Below the pieces are notes generated by a model, which was not told the DNA's origin, did not search any database, and saw nothing but the letters and a program-made list of their open reading frames with translations. DNA of 64,000 nucleotides from Paraburkholderia phosphatilytica (GTDB taxonomy: Bacteria; Pseudomonadota; Gammaproteobacteria; Burkholderiales; Burkholderiaceae). The position numbers and the translations under genes were made by a program. Positions within the stretch are counted from its first letter, which is position 1. Every line of letters starts with the position of its first letter. Of the stretch, positions 43,027 through 51,657 are shown piece by piece. The stretch is from positions 1-64,000 of the forward strand of contig NZ_QQOA01000026.1 in NCBI RefSeq assembly GCF_003443895.1. The letters are read 5' to 3'.

Positions 43027-43043
43027 ATGTTGTTTGACAACAT
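43027..43043. promoter_or_regulatory. Operator-like dyad ATGTTGT-TTG-ACAACAT over a -35 box
   Basis: Perfect 7-bp arms with a 3-bp spacer. The right part contains a consensus TTGACA (43034-43039), followed 18 bp later by TAACTT with an upstream TGN (43055-43063), a plausible extended -10. A repressor bound here would block this promoter of the DapA-family gene. Near-identical sequence recurs at 48455-48468. Confidence 0.65.
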
Positions 43044-43100
43044 CGACGGGGGAGTGCTAACTTCCGGGTCCATCGATCCACACTCCCTTTTCGAGGTCTC

Positions 43101-44033
43101 ATGAACGTGTCCCCGATCGTCGAGAGCGAATTTGCCTCGACCGTGATGGCGGTGCCGCCGCTTGCGCGCAACGCCGACCTGAGTCTCGACGTCGAAGCCA
43201 ACCGCAAACTGATCCAGCACATGGAAGCGGGTGGCGTGCGTACGCTGCTGTACGGCGGCAACGCGAACCTGTATCACGTCGCGCCGAGCGAATACCGCGA
43301 TCTGCTCGACATGCTGTCGTCGCTGACCGCGGCCGGCACGCGCGTGATTCCGGCCATCGGCCCCGACTTCGGCAAGATGCAGGACCAGGCGCGCATGCTC
43401 GCGCAGACGCAGTACCGCACCGCGATGGTCCTGCCGCTGTCCGGCTTCACGACGCCGGTGGGTGTCGAAGCGGGCTTGAAGCGGATCGTCGATATCGCGG
43501 GCATGCCGCTCACGCTCTACATCAAGAGCGAAGACTACCTGGACGTCGACACGCTCGCGAGCCTCGTCGAAGGCGGCACGCTGAGCGCCGTGAAATACGC
43601 GATCGTCCGCGACGATCCGGCCAACGATCCGTACCTGAAGCGCCTTCTGCAAAGCGTGAATCCCGCGCGTGTGATCTCGGGCATGGGCGAGCGCCCGGCG
43701 CTCGTGCACGTGCGCGATTTCGGCATGGCGTCGTGGACCACCGGTTCGGGCTGTATCGCGCCGAAGGCGGTGATGGCGCTGCTGCGCGCCGCGAAGGCTG
43801 GCGGGATGGACGAAGCGCAGCGCCTCTACGACGCGTTCATGCCGCTCGAAACGCTGCGCGACGAGATCTCGCTGATCCGTGTGCTGCACGATGCGGTCAC
43901 GTTCTCCGGTGTCGCCGACATGGGCGCGCATCTGCCGCTGCTGAGCGAGTCGCCGGCTGCGCGCCACGCGGAGATTGCCGCCGCGGCGAAGACGCTGCTC
44001 GCGTTCGACAGCACGGTGCCGGCGACGGCATAA
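43101..44033 (+). CDS. DapA-family (dihydrodipicolinate synthase superfamily) keto-acid dehydratase/aldolase
   Basis: 310-aa TIM barrel. Schiff-base Lys165 in LSAVKYAIV and Tyr140 in LTLYIKSEDYL; the GTN-type turn is changed to YGGNANLYHV at 51-60. In a unit with a uronate dehydrogenase and an IlvD-type dehydratase the likely reaction is dehydration/decarboxylation or cleavage of a 2-keto-3-deoxy sugar acid, as in KdgD. The sequence is not a typical KdgD, so assignment stays at family level. The ilvD-like gene follows after 94 nt. Confidence 0.88.
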   Translation: MNVSPIVESEFASTVMAVPPLARNADLSLDVEANRKLIQHMEAGGVRTLLYGGNANLYHVAPSEYRDLLDMLSSLTAAGTRVIPAIGPDFGKMQDQARMLAQTQYRTAMVLPLSGFTTPVGVEAGLKRIVDIAGMPLTLYIKSEDYLDVDTLASLVEGGTLSAVKYAIVRDDPANDPYLKRLLQSVNPARVISGMGERPALVHVRDFGMASWTTGSGCIAPKAVMALLRAAKAGGMDEAQRLYDAFMPLETLRDEISLIRVLHDAVTFSGVADMGAHLPLLSESPAARHAEIAAAAKTLLAFDSTVPATA

Positions 44034-44127
44034 GCAGTAAGCCTAATCAAATCGTCAAAGCAACGTATGGCCGCAACGAACGCGGCCGTTCCACCCGCTT
44101 ACCGGATTTCCCAGGAGCAAGACAAGC

Positions 44128-45876
44128 GTGAGCAACAAGCGAAAGACCCCCGAAGAACTGCGTAGCCATCGCTGGTATGGCGTGAACGACCTGCGTTCTT
44201 TCGGCCATCGTTCGCGTACCGCGCAGATGGGTTACAGCCGCGAGGAATATGCGGGCAAGCCCGTGATCGCGATCCTCAACACGTGGAGCGAGATGAACCC
44301 GTGCCACACGCACTTCAAGCAGCGTGTGGAAGAAGTGAAACGCGGCATCTGGCAGGCGGGCGGCTTCCCGATCGAACTTCCGGTGCAGACGCTGTCCGAA
44401 CCGTTCCAGAAGCCGACCACGATGCTCTACCGCAACTTCCTCGCGATGGAAGCGGAAGAGACGCTGCGTTCGTATCCGGCGGATGGCGTGGTGCTGATGG
44501 GCGGTTGCGACAAGACCACGCCGGCGCTGCTGATGGGCGCGGTGTCGATGGATCTGCCCGCGATCTTCCTGCCGGCCGGTCCGATGCTGCGCGGCAACTG
44601 GAACGGCGCGACGCTCGGCTCCGGCTCCGACACGTGGAAGTACTGGGCCGATCTGCGTGCCGGCAAGATCACCGAAGAGGACTGGAAGGGCGTGGAAGGC
44701 GGCATCGCGCGTTCGCCGGGTCACTGCATGACGATGGGCACCGCGTCGACGATGACGAGCGCGGTCGAAGCCCTCGGCTTCACGCTGCCAGGCTTCGCAT
44801 CGATTCCGGCGCCGGACTCGCGGCACGCGCAGATGTCGGCGAAAACCGGCATGCGCATCGTCGACATGGTGTGGGAAGACCTGAAGCCGTCGGACATCAT
44901 CACGCGCAAGGCGATCGACAACGCAGTGACCACCTGTCTCGCGTTGTCGGGCTCGACCAACGCGATCGTGCACATGATCGCGCTCGCGCGCCGCGCGGGG
45001 GTCGACCTGACGCTCGCGCAATACGACGAGATCGCGCGCCGCACGCCGGTGCTCGCGAACATCCGTCCGACCGGCGAGTACCTGATGGAAGACTTCTATT
45101 ACGCCGGCGGCCTCACGGCGATGCTGAAGGAACTGGGCGACCTGATCGACGGCACGCAGAAGACGGTGAACGGCCGCACGCTCGGCGAGAACATCGCCGA
45201 CGCGCAGATCTTCAACGACGCGGTGATCCGTCGTCGCGCGGATCCGGTGATGCCGGATACGGGTCTCGCGGTGCTGCGCGGCAATCTCGCGCCGGACGGC
45301 GCGGTGATCAAACCGGGCGCCGCCGAAGCGAAGCTCCACGTGCATACCGGCCGCGCGGTCGTGTTCAGGGACTACAACGACATGGCCGCGCGTATCGACA
45401 GCGACGATCTCGACGTCGATGCGGACAGCGTGATCGTGCTGCAGCACGCGGGCCCGGTCGGCGCGCCCGGCATGCCGGAGTGGGGCCAGCTGCCGATTCC
45501 GCAGAAGCTCCTGAAGCAGGGCGTGCGCGACATGCTCCGCATTTCGGACGCGCGGATGAGTGGCACGAGCTATGGCGCGTGCGTGCTGCACGTTGCGCCC
45601 GAGTCGTTCATCGGCGGACCGCTCGCGCTCGTGCGGGACGGCGACATGATCGAGCTGAACGTGCCGGAGCGGCGTCTGAACGTGCTGATCTCCGACGCAG
45701 AGATGGTGCGCCGCAAGGCCGCATGGGTCGAGCCCGAACCGCGCTTCACGCGCGGCTACGGCGCGATGCACCAGATGCACGTGATGCAGGCGGACAAGGG
45801 CTGCGACTTCGACTTCCTGCAGCGCGAAGGCGCCGCGGGTTCGTGCAGCGCCGGCGGCGAGCCGGAGATTCACTGA
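44128..45876 (+). CDS. IlvD/Edd family sugar-acid dehydratase
   Basis: 582 aa, starting at GTG with AGGAG 10 nt upstream. Iron-sulfur and metal residues are in NTWSEMNPCHTH, LMGGCDKTTPALLMGA and GHCMTMGTASTM; the C-terminal domain shows ISDARMSGTSYGACVLHVAPES. Family members dehydrate dihydroxy acids, phosphogluconate or aldonic acids such as arabinonate; the start RSHRWYGVNDLRSFGHRSR is of the aldonate/aldarate type, not the branched-chain amino-acid enzyme. Together with the uronate dehydrogenase it likely acts on an aldarate or aldonate. Confidence 0.9.
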   Translation: MSNKRKTPEELRSHRWYGVNDLRSFGHRSRTAQMGYSREEYAGKPVIAILNTWSEMNPCHTHFKQRVEEVKRGIWQAGGFPIELPVQTLSEPFQKPTTMLYRNFLAMEAEETLRSYPADGVVLMGGCDKTTPALLMGAVSMDLPAIFLPAGPMLRGNWNGATLGSGSDTWKYWADLRAGKITEEDWKGVEGGIARSPGHCMTMGTASTMTSAVEALGFTLPGFASIPAPDSRHAQMSAKTGMRIVDMVWEDLKPSDIITRKAIDNAVTTCLALSGSTNAIVHMIALARRAGVDLTLAQYDEIARRTPVLANIRPTGEYLMEDFYYAGGLTAMLKELGDLIDGTQKTVNGRTLGENIADAQIFNDAVIRRRADPVMPDTGLAVLRGNLAPDGAVIKPGAAEAKLHVHTGRAVVFRDYNDMAARIDSDDLDVDADSVIVLQHAGPVGAPGMPEWGQLPIPQKLLKQGVRDMLRISDARMSGTSYGACVLHVAPESFIGGPLALVRDGDMIELNVPERRLNVLISDAEMVRRKAAWVEPEPRFTRGYGAMHQMHVMQADKGCDFDFLQREGAAGSCSAGGEPEIH

Positions 45877-45896
45877 GGTATCGGCATTGGCTTGAC

Positions 45897-45950
45897 GTCA
45901 TGGCGCGCGATGGGGTTTGCAAGCGGACACGCAGTCCGGCGCGCCATGAC
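45897..45950 (+). other. Long hairpin between ilvD-like gene and porin
   Basis: GTCATGGCGCGC (45897-45908) is perfectly inverted as GCGCGCCATGAC (45939-45950), with an inner CGGAC/GTCCG stem (45924-45928 and 45934-45938). No T-run follows. It could stabilise the upstream mRNA or attenuate entry into the porin gene. Confidence 0.55.
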
Positions 45951-46018
45951 GAACGAGGAGGCGTTTCATAGAGGTAAACCCGGGTAGCAAATCACAACGA
46001 TTAAATATAGGACTACGG

Positions 46019-47218
46019 ATGAAAAAGACACTCATCGCATCGGCGATCGGTTTGATCGCCATGAGCGCGCATGCTCAGAGCACGGTCACGCTGTACGGCA
46101 TCGTCGATACCGGCATCGGCTATCAGAGCAACTCGGCGTCGCTCGGCAAGACTACGGGCGGCAAGTCGGTGGTCAAGATGGTGCAGGGCGTGTGGGCAGG
46201 CGATCGCTTCGGCCTGAAGGGCAGCGAAGACCTGGGCGGCGGCTCGAAGGCGATCTTCCAGCTCGAGCAGGGCTTCAATCCGGATACGGGCGCCGAGTCG
46301 ACGTCGGGTCTCGGCTTCAGCCGCGCGGCCTTCGTCGGTCTGACGAACCAGAACTACGGCACGCTGACGGCCGGCCGCCAGTACGCGCCGTACTACACGC
46401 TGCTCGCACCGTACAGCCCGACCACGTGGCTCACCGGCGCCTACGGCGCGCACCCGGGCGACGTCGATTCGATGGACACGATCTATCGCATCAACAACTC
46501 GCTGGTCTACACGTCGCCGAGCTTCGCGGGTCTGACCGTGAGCGGCATGTACGCATTCGGCGGCGTTGCAGGCAGCACCAACGCGGGCTCGACGTGGAGC
46601 GTCGCGGCACAGTACCTGCACGGTCCGTTCGGTCTGGCGGTGGGCTTCGAGCGTCTGAACAACTCGACGGTGGGCGGCGGCGCGTGGGGTGCGAACTCGA
46701 CGGCGTCTAGCAACGGCGAGCCGGGCGTGTCGGCGATCACCAACGGCTACCAGACGGCCGCTGCGCAACAGCGCTTCGCGGTGACAGGCGGCTACAAGTT
46801 CAACGACCAGTGGGACGTGTCGGCGTCGTATTCGAACACGCAGTATGTGGCAGGCGCGGGCTCGTCGTTCCACGACACCGCGATCTTCAACACCGGCGGC
46901 GTCGTGCTGCACTACAAGCCGCTGTCGGCACTGGATCTCGCGGCAGGCGTGGCCTACACGCGCGCAACGGAAGCGAACGGCATCACGAACGCGGCGAGCT
47001 ACCAGCAGTACAACCTCACGCAGTTCTACAGCCTGTCGAAGCGCACTGGCCTGTACTTCATCGAGGCGTATCAGCGCGCGAACGGCAAGACGCTCGGCAC
47101 GAACGGCGCGGGCAGCATCGTCGACGCGACGGCCGATATCGGCGACGGACAGAACAGCGCACCGTCTTCGTCGCACACCATGGTGGCAGGCGGCGTGGGC
47201 ATCATCCACAAGTTCTAA
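46019..47218 (+). CDS. Burkholderia-type trimeric porin
   Basis: 399 aa. Signal peptide of 19 residues (ends SAHA/QST), mature start QSTVTLYGIVDTGIGYQSN, C-terminal GIIHKF with the terminal Phe. Core DRFGLKGSEDLGGGSKAIFQ and FSRAAFVGLTNQNYGTLTAG are typical. Third porin paralogue in the window, placed inside the uronate/aldarate unit, so it is the likely outer-membrane route for those acids. A clear terminator follows. Confidence 0.94.
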   Translation: MKKTLIASAIGLIAMSAHAQSTVTLYGIVDTGIGYQSNSASLGKTTGGKSVVKMVQGVWAGDRFGLKGSEDLGGGSKAIFQLEQGFNPDTGAESTSGLGFSRAAFVGLTNQNYGTLTAGRQYAPYYTLLAPYSPTTWLTGAYGAHPGDVDSMDTIYRINNSLVYTSPSFAGLTVSGMYAFGGVAGSTNAGSTWSVAAQYLHGPFGLAVGFERLNNSTVGGGAWGANSTASSNGEPGVSAITNGYQTAAAQQRFAVTGGYKFNDQWDVSASYSNTQYVAGAGSSFHDTAIFNTGGVVLHYKPLSALDLAAGVAYTRATEANGITNAASYQQYNLTQFYSLSKRTGLYFIEAYQRANGKTLGTNGAGSIVDATADIGDGQNSAPSSSHTMVAGGVGIIHKF

Positions 47219-47262
47219 CGCTTAGCGAAGCGTCTCAACCGATCGACAAGTGGTGATTTGAA

Positions 47263-47300
47263 CCACGGCGGCAGTACCTGTGCTGCTGCCGTGGCTTTTT
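47263..47300 (+). terminator. Rho-independent terminator of the porin gene
   Basis: CCACGGCGGCAG pairs with CTGCTGCCGTGG (12 bp, one mismatch) and is followed by CTTTTT, 44 nt after the porin stop. Confidence 0.8.
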
Positions 47301-47351
47301 GCGTTTAGCGACTTCCGCTTAACGCCAGGCGCTTTTCAGCGCCCGTGCTGT

Positions 47352-48167
47352 TTAGCGCTTCTTTAGCCGCTTGCCTTCAGGCGTGAAGTCGTAGCTCGCG
47401 AAGCTGCCGCCTTGATAACGCTGCGCGGTTGCATCGAGCGGATTCGTCTGCGGGAGAATTTCCGCGGCGTAGTCTTCCGCGTTCTGCTTCGGCTCATAGC
47501 CGAGCTTTTGCGCGCCGCCGTCGTTATTCCAGTAGCTGCGCGTATTCGCCGACACACCCCACACCACTAGAAAGCCGATCTCCGGCACGTTGATGGCCTG
47601 ATCCATCATGTGCAGGAAGTCTTCGTGGCCGAACCACGTGGACAGATGACGGAACTCGGTCGGCTCAGGCAGGCAACTGCCGATCCGCACGCACAGTGAT
47701 TCGATGCCGTGTTTGTCCCAGTACAGGCGCGCGAGCGATTCGCCCCAGGCCTTCGAGAGTCCATAGAACCCGTCGGGACGGAACGCGCAGTCCAGATCGA
47801 GCTTGTCTTCGACCGGATACATGCCGATCGCGTGATTTGAGCTCGCGAACACGATCCGGCGCACGCCGTGACGACGCGCGCCTTCATACACCTCGACGAG
47901 CCCGCGCAGGTTGTTCTCGATGATTTCGGGCAGCGGCCGCTCGACGCTCGTGCCGGCCATATGGATCAGCACATCGACACCCTGCAGCAGACGATCGACC
48001 ACCGCGGGGTCGCGCAGGTCGCCGTGCATCACGTCTTCGCCCGGCACGATCGGCTCAAGCGGTTTCGAACCCGCCGCCGAACGCAGATCGACACCGCGCG
48101 CAAGCAGCGCGCTCCGCAGCACGCGGCCCAGCTGGCCGGCCGCACCGCTCAAAGCAACTTTGGTCAC
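47352..48167 (-). CDS. udh: Uronate dehydrogenase (NAD-dependent, extended SDR)
   Basis: 271 aa starting at GTG with AAGAGG 8 nt upstream. NAD loop LSGAAGQLGRVLR, then FASSNHAIGMYP, the catalytic YGLSKAWGE, and RIGSCLPEPTEFRHLSTWF. These blocks and the length (about 265-275 aa) match uronate dehydrogenases, which oxidise D-galacturonate or D-glucuronate to the aldarolactone at the entry of the oxidative uronate pathway. It is divergent from the TRAP transporter genes across a 388-bp region with two TTGACAAC-type motifs. An alternative is a related NAD-dependent sugar dehydrogenase or epimerase. Confidence 0.82.
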   Translation of the reverse strand: MTKVALSGAAGQLGRVLRSALLARGVDLRSAAGSKPLEPIVPGEDVMHGDLRDPAVVDRLLQGVDVLIHMAGTSVERPLPEIIENNLRGLVEVYEGARRHGVRRIVFASSNHAIGMYPVEDKLDLDCAFRPDGFYGLSKAWGESLARLYWDKHGIESLCVRIGSCLPEPTEFRHLSTWFGHEDFLHMMDQAINVPEIGFLVVWGVSANTRSYWNNDGGAQKLGYEPKQNAEDYAAEILPQTNPLDATAQRYQGGSFASYDFTPEGKRLKKR

Positions 48168-48266
48168 GTTGAAAACCTCTTGTCCTGAAGAGCAAACAGA
48201 AGCGCCGTAGCGCGCAAGAACGCGGGGGCGGATGGATAGACGACCCCTCGCAGGTGCGAAACATCG

Positions 48267-48290
48267 TGACAACGAGGGTTAAAGTTGTCA
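48267..48290. promoter_or_regulatory. Candidate operator near the udh promoter
   Basis: GACAAC (48267-48272) and GTTGTC (48283-48288) form a dyad with a 10-bp spacer. On the minus strand TTGACA is a consensus -35 for udh, and the context ATTTGATTGACAAC matches the 43027 and 48455 sites at 11 of 14 positions. Confidence 0.5.
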
Positions 48291-48454
48291 ATCAAATTCT
48301 GGGTGGCTGACGATAGCGGGCCTCCGCCCACGCAGCAATGGCGCGAAAGAAGCCTCATCCAAAGGGTCTGACGCAGTTCGGCAATGCAGCGATGAGCAAT
48401 CAAGTACGGGTATTCACTAAGGCTCAACCGGGGTCGAGGTCTATACAATTCGCC

Positions 48455-48468
48455 GTTGTCAAACAACA
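48455..48468. promoter_or_regulatory. Candidate operator of the TRAP operon (GTTGTCAAACAACA)
   Basis: Its reverse complement TGTTGTTTGACAAC is identical to positions 43028-43041 upstream of the DapA-family gene. It lies just downstream of a TATACAAT -10-like stretch, where a bound repressor would block initiation, and 88 bp before the dctP start. Confidence 0.65.
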
Positions 48469-48555
48469 GGTGAAGCGGCGGGCGGGGTCCCGCCGTGCGA
48501 CCGGAAGTTCTGGTCTGCACTCGAAGGCCCTTATTACAAACAAGGAAGACACACG

Positions 48556-49545
48556 ATGCGAAAGACTCCGCTGTCCCGCGTTTCGGCCATGGTTGCCGCA
48601 ATCGCTCTGGCCTGTGGCGCGGGTAGCGCCGAAGCACGCATGTTCCGCGCGGCCAACGTGCACGCCGATACGTTCCCGACGGTCGTGACGCTGAAGGCGA
48701 TGGGCGACGAGCTCAGCAAGACGACCAACGGTCAGGACACGATCAAGGTGTTCGGCAACAGCGCGCTCGGCTCGGAACCCGACACGATCAGCCTGGTGCG
48801 CGTCGGCGCGCTGGACATGGTGTGGGCGAACGGCTCGGCATTCAACGAAGTCGTGCCGGAATCGGTGATTCCGTCGCTGCCGTTCCTGTTCCGCGACATC
48901 GACCATTTCCGCAAGGTGATGTACGGCCCGGTCGGCCAGCAGATTCTCGACGCGTTCTCGTCGAAGGGCATGGTCGCGCTGGCGTTCTATGAAAGCGGCG
49001 CCCGTTCGATGTATTCGAAGAAGCCGATCCACTCGCCGGCCGACATGAAGGGCATGAAGGTGCGCGTGCAGCCGTCGGACCTGATGGTCGACGAGATCAA
49101 GGCGATGGGCGGCACGCCGACGCCGATGCCGTTCGCCGAGGTCTACACGGGCCTGAAGACGGGTCTCGTCGACGCGGCCGAGAACAACGTGTCGTCGTAC
49201 TACGAGACGAAGCACTACGAAGTCGCGCCGGTGTACTCGGAAACGCAGCACGCGATGACGCCGGAAGTGCTGGTGTTCTCGAAGAAGATCTGGGACACGC
49301 TGACCCCGCAGGAACAGGCGGCGATCAAGAAAGCCGCGCAGGACTCGGTGCCGGGCTACGTGAAGCTGTGGACCGCGCACGAAGCGGACGCGATGAAGGC
49401 CGTCGTCAAGGGCGGCGCGACTATCGTGCCGGCTTCGCAGATCGACCGCGCCGCGTTCGTGAAGGCGATGCAGCCGGTGTGGGCGAAGTACGAATCGACG
49501 CCGAAGATGAAGCAGATCGTCGACGCGATCGAGGCGGTCAAGTAA
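48556..49545 (+). CDS. TRAP transporter substrate-binding protein, DctP family
   Basis: 329 aa. Signal peptide of about 27 residues (ends GSAEA/RMF), then FRAANVHADTFPTVVTLKAMGDEL, the ligand-clamp PADMKGMKVRVQPSDLMVDEIKAMG and the conserved TGLKTGLVDAAENNVSSYYE. The Arg in KVRVQPS anchors the substrate carboxylate in this family. Periplasmic; delivers an acid (here probably a uronate or aldarate) to DctQM. Confidence 0.94.
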   Translation: MRKTPLSRVSAMVAAIALACGAGSAEARMFRAANVHADTFPTVVTLKAMGDELSKTTNGQDTIKVFGNSALGSEPDTISLVRVGALDMVWANGSAFNEVVPESVIPSLPFLFRDIDHFRKVMYGPVGQQILDAFSSKGMVALAFYESGARSMYSKKPIHSPADMKGMKVRVQPSDLMVDEIKAMGGTPTPMPFAEVYTGLKTGLVDAAENNVSSYYETKHYEVAPVYSETQHAMTPEVLVFSKKIWDTLTPQEQAAIKKAAQDSVPGYVKLWTAHEADAMKAVVKGGATIVPASQIDRAAFVKAMQPVWAKYESTPKMKQIVDAIEAVK

Positions 49546-49566
49546 GGGACCTGGCGGATACGCCGC

Positions 49567-49614
49567 GCCGGAGCGTCCGTCCCGCACGAAGCGGGGGACG
49601 CTCCGGCTTCTTGC
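49567..49614 (+). terminator. Strong hairpin between dctP and dctQM (partial terminator)
   Basis: GCCGGAGCGTCC (49567-49578) pairs perfectly with GGACGCTCCGGC (49596-49607), with an inner CCCGC/GCGGG stem and a 5-nt loop; TTCTTGC follows. The position fits attenuation that gives more binding protein than membrane subunits. Confidence 0.75.
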
Positions 49615-49704
49615 TTTCTGCGCGGAGATGGCCCGCTGTTTTCAGGGGCGCTTGCAGGCCTTCGAGGGCTTTCAGCGCTTCGCGCGATGGATGAGGATGT
49701 CCAG

Positions 49705-50184
49705 ATGAGTGTGATGAAACGACCGAACGACTGGGTCGCGGGCGCGCTGACCGTGCTGTCCGCGCTGAGCCTGATCGTGCTGTGCGTGCTGGTGCTGTAT
49801 GGCGTGGTGATGCGCTACGTGTTCGACAACGCCCCCGATTACGTCGAGCCGATCGCGCTGCTGCTGGTGATCGCGATCGCGTTCTTCGGCGCCGCGCTGA
49901 AGGTGCGCGATCGCGGCCACATCGGCCTCGATTCGCTGATCGACAAGCTGCCGGAAAAAGCGTATGACGCGGCCATCGCGTTCCAGCACCTGTGCCTGAT
50001 CGCGTTCTCGATCGCGGTGATGGTGGGCTGCTACGAAATGGCGGCAACCACCGGCGACGATCCGATTCCGATCATCGGCCTGCCGGAGGCCACGCGTTAC
50101 TACATTCCGATGATCGCCGGTGCGTGCATCGTGCTCTTTTCCCTCGAACATCTGCTGGACATGTTCGCACGCAAGCGGACCTGA
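49705..50184 (+). CDS. TRAP transporter small permease, DctQ family
   Basis: 159 aa, four transmembrane helices. DctQ features: VVMRYVFDNAPDYVEPIALLLVIAIAFFGAA and KVRDRGHIGLDSL, where the conserved His-Ile/Val and Asp follow helix 2. The start at 49705 is chosen for an AGGA 7 nt upstream; the in-frame ATG at 49687 has no ribosome site. The dctM gene begins 7 nt after its stop. Confidence 0.9.
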   Translation: MSVMKRPNDWVAGALTVLSALSLIVLCVLVLYGVVMRYVFDNAPDYVEPIALLLVIAIAFFGAALKVRDRGHIGLDSLIDKLPEKAYDAAIAFQHLCLIAFSIAVMVGCYEMAATTGDDPIPIIGLPEATRYYIPMIAGACIVLFSLEHLLDMFARKRT

Positions 50185-50190
50185 TCGACC

Positions 50191-51543
50191 ATGGAACTCG
50201 CAATCCTTTCCGTCAGTTTTATCGTTTTTCTCCTGCTCGGGGTGCCGGTTTCGTTCGCGCTCGGGCTGTCGTGCGTGCTGACCTACCTGCATGAAGGCCT
50301 GCCGCTCGCCACCGCGATGCAGTCGATGGTGTCGGGCATCAACGCGTTCTCGTTCCTCGCGGTGCCGTTCTTCATCCTGTCCGGCGAACTGATGCTGCAC
50401 GGCGGTATCGCCGACCGCATCCTGCGTTTCGCGCAGGCCACCGTCGGGCATTTCCGCGGCGGTCTCGGCATGGCCAACGTGGTGGCGTGCACGATGTTCG
50501 GTGGCGTGTCGGGTTCGCCGACGGCCGATACGTCGGCGATGGGCGGCGTGGTGATCCCGCTGATGAAGCGCGAGGGCTACAGCGCCGCGTATGCCGTCAA
50601 CGTGACGACGCATTCGTCGCTTGCCGGTGCGCTGATGCCGACGTCGACCAACATGATCATCTACGCGCTCGCCGCGCAGGGCATTACGGGCATGGTGGCC
50701 GGCAACTCGGTGAGCGGCGTGTCGATCGGCGACCTGCTGTTCTCGGGCCTGATCCCGGTGCTGTGGGTGATGGGCTTCGTGCTCGTGACGGCCTACTGGC
50801 AGGCGGTGCGCTTCGGTTTCCCGCGCCATGCCGACGGCTCCACCAAACTCGCCGCCTTTCCGGGCTGGGCCGAAGTGGGCCGCACCTTCATCGGCGCGTT
50901 GCCTGGCCTGTTCGTGATCCTGATCATTCTCGGCTGCGTCGCGAAGGGCATTGCGACCGCGACAGAGGCGGCCGCGATCGCGGTGGGCTATTCGCTGCTG
51001 CTGACCATCGTGGTGTATCGCAGTATGACGCGCGAGAAGCTCTTCAAGGCGCTGACGCGCGCGGCCAGAACGACGGGCGTCGTGCTGCTGCTGATCGGCG
51101 TGTCGAACATGCTGCGCTTCCAGATGGCGTACCTCGAGATTCCGGATGCGATCGAGAGTGTGCTCGAACACGCGACCACGATTCCGTGGCTGATGCTGCT
51201 GTACATCAACATCATCCAGGTGTTCCTCGGCACCTTCGTCGACATGGCGGCGCACATCCTGATCACGACGCCGCTGTTCCTGCCGCTCGCGATGCATTAC
51301 AACGTCGGTCCGGTGCAGTTCGGTATCATGATCCTGCTGAACTGCTCGCTCGGCCTCGTGCATCCGCCGATCGGGTCGGTGCAGTTCATCGGTTGCGCGA
51401 TCGGCGAGGTGTCGATTGGCGAAACCACGAAGATCGCGTGGCCGTATTACCTGGCAATCTTCAGCGCGATCAATATCGTCACGTATTTCCCCGCGTTTTC
51501 GACCTGGCTGCCCAGTCTGATCAACGGGCATCCGGTGTTCTAG
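50191..51543 (+). CDS. TRAP transporter large permease, DctM family
   Basis: 450 aa, about 12 transmembrane helices. Family blocks: SFLAVPFFILSGELMLHGGI, MFGGVSGSPTADTSAMGGVVIPLM, TATEAAAIAVGYSLLLT and GTFVDMAAHILITTPLFLPL. It is the Na+-driven transport channel of the DctPQM system. A strong terminator follows at 51549. Confidence 0.94.
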   Translation: MELAILSVSFIVFLLLGVPVSFALGLSCVLTYLHEGLPLATAMQSMVSGINAFSFLAVPFFILSGELMLHGGIADRILRFAQATVGHFRGGLGMANVVACTMFGGVSGSPTADTSAMGGVVIPLMKREGYSAAYAVNVTTHSSLAGALMPTSTNMIIYALAAQGITGMVAGNSVSGVSIGDLLFSGLIPVLWVMGFVLVTAYWQAVRFGFPRHADGSTKLAAFPGWAEVGRTFIGALPGLFVILIILGCVAKGIATATEAAAIAVGYSLLLTIVVYRSMTREKLFKALTRAARTTGVVLLLIGVSNMLRFQMAYLEIPDAIESVLEHATTIPWLMLLYINIIQVFLGTFVDMAAHILITTPLFLPLAMHYNVGPVQFGIMILLNCSLGLVHPPIGSVQFIGCAIGEVSIGETTKIAWPYYLAIFSAINIVTYFPAFSTWLPSLINGHPVF

Positions 51544-51548
51544 GGACG

Positions 51549-51577
51549 AAGGGCGCGGCGCAGTACACCGCGCCCTT
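51549..51577 (+). terminator. Rho-independent terminator of the TRAP operon
   Basis: AAGGGCGCGG and CCGCGCCCTT form a perfect 10-bp stem with a 9-nt loop followed by GTTCCC, 6 nt after the dctM stop. Confidence 0.7.
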
Positions 51578-51657
51578 GTTCCCTCGCGGCGCGGTTTCGC
51601 GCCGCGCCCGGGATGCGTGCACGTACCGGCGGCGCACCTTCCAGGAGACTGAACACC

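Larger units (their letters stand above)
48168..48555. other. 388-bp divergent region between udh and the TRAP operon
   Basis: No gene seen. It carries the operator-like motifs at 48267-48290 and 48455-48468 and a TATACAAT stretch at 48442-48449 that could be the -10 of the dctP promoter. The stretch 48300-48430 shows nothing I can interpret. Confidence 0.6.
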
